A stretch of 35,458 bases of DNA from Planctomycetaceae bacterium (GTDB taxonomy: Bacteria; Planctomycetota; Planctomycetia; Pirellulales; Pirellulaceae): positions 1 to 35,458 of the forward strand of contig JAEUIP010000013.1 in the NCBI GenBank assembly GCA_016795075.1, read 5' to 3'. Position 1 is the first letter of the stretch, and each line of letters opens with the position of its first letter. The notes below the pieces were generated by a model. The model was not told the DNA's origin, searched no databases, and saw only the letters and a list, made by a program, of their open reading frames with translations. Below are positions 33,836 through 35,458 of this stretch, one piece after another. The translations under genes were made by a program, and so were the position numbers.

Positions 33836-33875
33836 AACGGCAGTTTTGATCATTGATCCGAACTGCCGTTTTTTT
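33836..33875 (+). terminator. Terminator after DUF1559 copy 2
   Basis: AACGGCAGTT (33836-33845) pairs perfectly with AACTGCCGTT (33861-33870), followed by T to 33875. The loop contains GATC-ATT-GATC, a small second hairpin. It lies between the DUF1559 and lipoprotein genes, so most DUF1559 transcripts probably end here. Confidence 0.9.
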
Positions 33876-33901
33876 GTTGTGATTTTTCCGGGAAGATGAA
33901 A

Positions 33902-34357
33902 ATGAAGCCATTTACTTTTTCGTTGTTCGCTCTGCTTGGCTTGGTGTTGGTTACCGGCTGCGGAAAACAAGAAGCCGAACTGATTCCCGTGTCGGGTACC
34001 GTAAAGATTGATGGAGTCGTTGCTCCGAACATTTTGGTTCGATTCATGCCGGACATCATGGAAAAGAATACCGGGCCATCATCCTCGGCAATTACCAATG
34101 AAAAAGGTGAATTCACGCTCAAGTGCGACGATCAACGTGATGGTGCGGTTGCCGGAAATCACGTGGTTACGTTTGTCGACATGGATGAAGAACGACCCGC
34201 TCAGGGCGAAGAACTAACCAAGCCGCCTCGGATCGATTCTATTTGGACGACCGCAGCGGGTGGAACTCGCGTGACGGTCACGGCCGGTCAGCCCGTCAAT
34301 ATCGACTTGAAACACAGTGATTTGGCGAAGGGCAATGTGGAGCGCGACGGTCAGTAA
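33902..34357 (+). CDS. Lipoprotein with transthyretin/carboxypeptidase-regulatory-like domain
   Basis: A 151-residue exported lipoprotein. The signal peptide ends in a lipobox LVTGC (Cys near residue 19). The mature part begins ELIPVSGTVKIDGVVAPNILVRFMP (in pieces PVSGTVKIDG and VAPNILVRF), the opening of the CarboxypepD_reg-like beta-sandwich that planctomycetes commonly encode beside DUF1559 proteins; SSAITNEKGEFTLKC and HVVTFVD are further strands. The ATG at 33902 is preferred because GGAAG lies 6 bases upstream; the ATG at 33896 would have almost no spacing. Probably surface-exposed; partner or substrate unknown. Its stop is 6 bases from the end of the convergent glycosyltransferase gene, with no terminator between. 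Confidence 0.85.
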   Translation: MKPFTFSLFALLGLVLVTGCGKQEAELIPVSGTVKIDGVVAPNILVRFMPDIMEKNTGPSSSAITNEKGEFTLKCDDQRDGAVAGNHVVTFVDMDEERPAQGEELTKPPRIDSIWTTAAGGTRVTVTAGQPVNIDLKHSDLAKGNVERDGQ

Positions 34358-34363
34358 TCGGTG

Positions 34364-35197
34364 CTAACTCGCGCGGCAATAGCGGAAGATGCAACGAATC
34401 GCACTGGCGAGATCTCGGAAGCCAATTTTCTTTCCTTCGCGCCATGATCGCGGCTGGTAGGTTACGGGCATTTCTTTGATCCGTGCGCCCATGTTGGCCA
34501 ACCGAGCGGTGACTTCCGGCTCAAAGCCGAATCGATTCTCTTTCAGTTGCAGAGAATCGACCGTCCAGCGGGCGAAGGCTTTGTGGCAGGTTTCCATATC
34601 GGTGAGTTGCAAGCCAAGCGTCTGATTCGACAGACCGGTCAAGAAGCGATTGCCCCAGTACTGCAAGCGACTGCACCCACGCGGTCGTCCGGCAACGAAT
34701 CGGGACCCGTACACGACATCCGCCGCGCCATTGGCGAGGGGCAGGAGCAACGCGACGATCTCGCTCGGATCGTACTCCAGGTCCGCGTCTTGGACAACAA
34801 TGAAGTCGCCATCCGCCACGGCCAGTCCGGTCCGTAGAGCCGCGCCTTTGCCTTGGTTCCGCTCGTGATAAATCACGCGGACGCGTTCCAAGCCTGCAAT
34901 CAGTGCCAAACGGTCGCGGGTTCCATCAGTGCTGCCGTCATCGACAATGATGACTTCCAGGTTCAGAGGTTGACGCAAGACTGCTTCGACGACGTGTAGG
35001 ATTGTCGATTGTTCGTTGTAGACAGGAATGACCACCGATACGAAGTGTTGCGGCAAAAACGGTGCTTTGGGCTGTTCTAGCAATCGCTCCAAATCGGCCA
35101 GCTGCTCTTCCACCCTTGTAATGATGTCGACCGAGTTTGAGACCGGGCTTGATTTGGTGGCCAATGCGGCTTTGGTCGATTCGGTGGCGGTGGTCAT
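34364..35197 (-). CDS. Family 2 glycosyltransferase (DPM1-like)
   Basis: A 277-residue GT-A fold enzyme similar to dolichol/polyprenyl-phosphate sugar transferases. Visible: FVSVVIPVYNEQSTI (nucleotide-binding strand), VIIVDDGSTDGT, YHERNQGKGAALRTGL, the DxD metal site in VVQDADLEYDP, VYGSRFVAG, and TDMETCHKAF, then NRFGFEPEVTARL. No C-terminal transmembrane helices, unlike ArnC/GtrB; a 50-residue N-terminal part is predicted helical. The ATG at 35197 has GGAAAG about 6 bases upstream. It probably adds a sugar to an isoprenoid phosphate for envelope glycans. The upstream gene on the same strand ends 41 bases away. Confidence 0.93.
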   Translation of the reverse strand: MTTATESTKAALATKSSPVSNSVDIITRVEEQLADLERLLEQPKAPFLPQHFVSVVIPVYNEQSTILHVVEAVLRQPLNLEVIIVDDGSTDGTRDRLALIAGLERVRVIYHERNQGKGAALRTGLAVADGDFIVVQDADLEYDPSEIVALLLPLANGAADVVYGSRFVAGRPRGCSRLQYWGNRFLTGLSNQTLGLQLTDMETCHKAFARWTVDSLQLKENRFGFEPEVTARLANMGARIKEMPVTYQPRSWREGKKIGFRDLASAIRCIFRYCRAS

Positions 35198-35238
35198 TTC
35201 AGACTTTCCGATAAGTGAAATTCGAGGTCGGCCGCAGC

Positions 35239-35458
35239 TCAACGAGTCTTGTTTCGATCGCTGCCGGGGAATTGAGCCGATTTTACGGAAATCGTGCCAG
35301 GGCTGGGGCCGGAAACTTGCTGCGCGACCGCTTCCGTACGCGAGGGTTCTGGTATGTTTTCAGTTGGCAACCATCGATCGACGGCCAAGGCAAAAATGGC
35401 CCAGCCAAGAACACCACACGTCAACATTTGCGTCAGCACCAGTCGATTGACAACTGCT
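35239..35458 (-). CDS. 3' end of a membrane protein gene (clipped by window)
   Basis: An open frame on the minus strand runs off the window edge without a stop. The visible 72 C-terminal residues contain one hydrophobic helix (LTCGVLGWAIFALAV) and a hydrophilic tail ending DRNKTR. A start inside the window is possible but unlikely. It probably belongs with the glycosyltransferase gene 41 bases downstream. Family not recognisable from this piece. Confidence 0.5.
   Translation of the reverse strand, partial: AVVNRLVLTQMLTCGVLGWAIFALAVDRWLPTENIPEPSRTEAVAQQVSGPSPGTISVKSAQFPGSDRNKTR

Noticed and set aside
1..35458. tRNA and rRNA genes, integrase or transposase genes, att sites
   Set aside because: I looked for T-loop sequences, 16S/23S-like stretches and transposase motifs and found none that hold up; a dedicated RNA search was not possible.

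Overview
The window looks like a chromosomal segment of a planctomycete, most likely of the Pirellulales (Rhodopirellula/Blastopirellula relatives). The pointers are two DUF1559 proteins with prepilin-like N termini, a Tat-exported DUF1501 protein, a modular secreted sulfatase, a DUF4832 protein and palindromic intergenic repeats. This placement is inferred from gene content; no rRNA or other phylogenetic marker was compared. No tRNA, rRNA, CRISPR array, transposase or prophage gene was seen.

Layout. 1-5.6 kb: the 3' part of a protein arginine kinase gene (mcsB), then a YfhO-like giant membrane protein and a convergent polytopic membrane protein. 5.6-13.7 kb: a REP-like palindrome, metG, a secreted two-domain protein on the minus strand, a DUF1501 protein, then coaX overlapping a divergent MnmE-like GTPase, and cutC. 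14.0-16.3 kb: a secreted sulfatase with two C-terminal repeat modules. 16.7-21.6 kb, minus strand: a housekeeping run transcribed in the order GroES-like, tpiA, secG, yicC, gmk, rpoZ and a membrane-anchored helical-repeat protein. 21.7-24.4 kb, plus strand: rplY, pth, rpsF, ssb and rplI, ended by a strong terminator. rpsR (bS18), usual in this cluster, is absent, and its place is taken by a chain of hairpins.

24.8-35.5 kb is accessory in character. DUF1559 plus small lipoprotein cassettes occur twice (24.8-26.2 and 32.7-34.4 kb). Between them lie a DUF6065 plus 2OG-Fe(II) oxygenase pair, an exported DUF4832 protein, an NAD salvage operon (pnuC-nadR with coupled ATGA overlap), a radical SAM protein whose 5' end overlaps pnuC divergently, and a 450-base intergenic region with two copies of a 68-base hairpin-forming element, each followed by a terminator-like hairpin. 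The window ends with a GT2 glycosyltransferase and a clipped membrane-protein gene.

The most unusual items are the duplicated RNA-like element at 32.27-32.62 kb, the degenerate MnmE paralogue that lacks the residues needed for the tRNA reaction, the DUF6065/oxygenase pair, and the structured leaders of ssb and rplI. All functional statements come from motif reading by eye; no database search was run.
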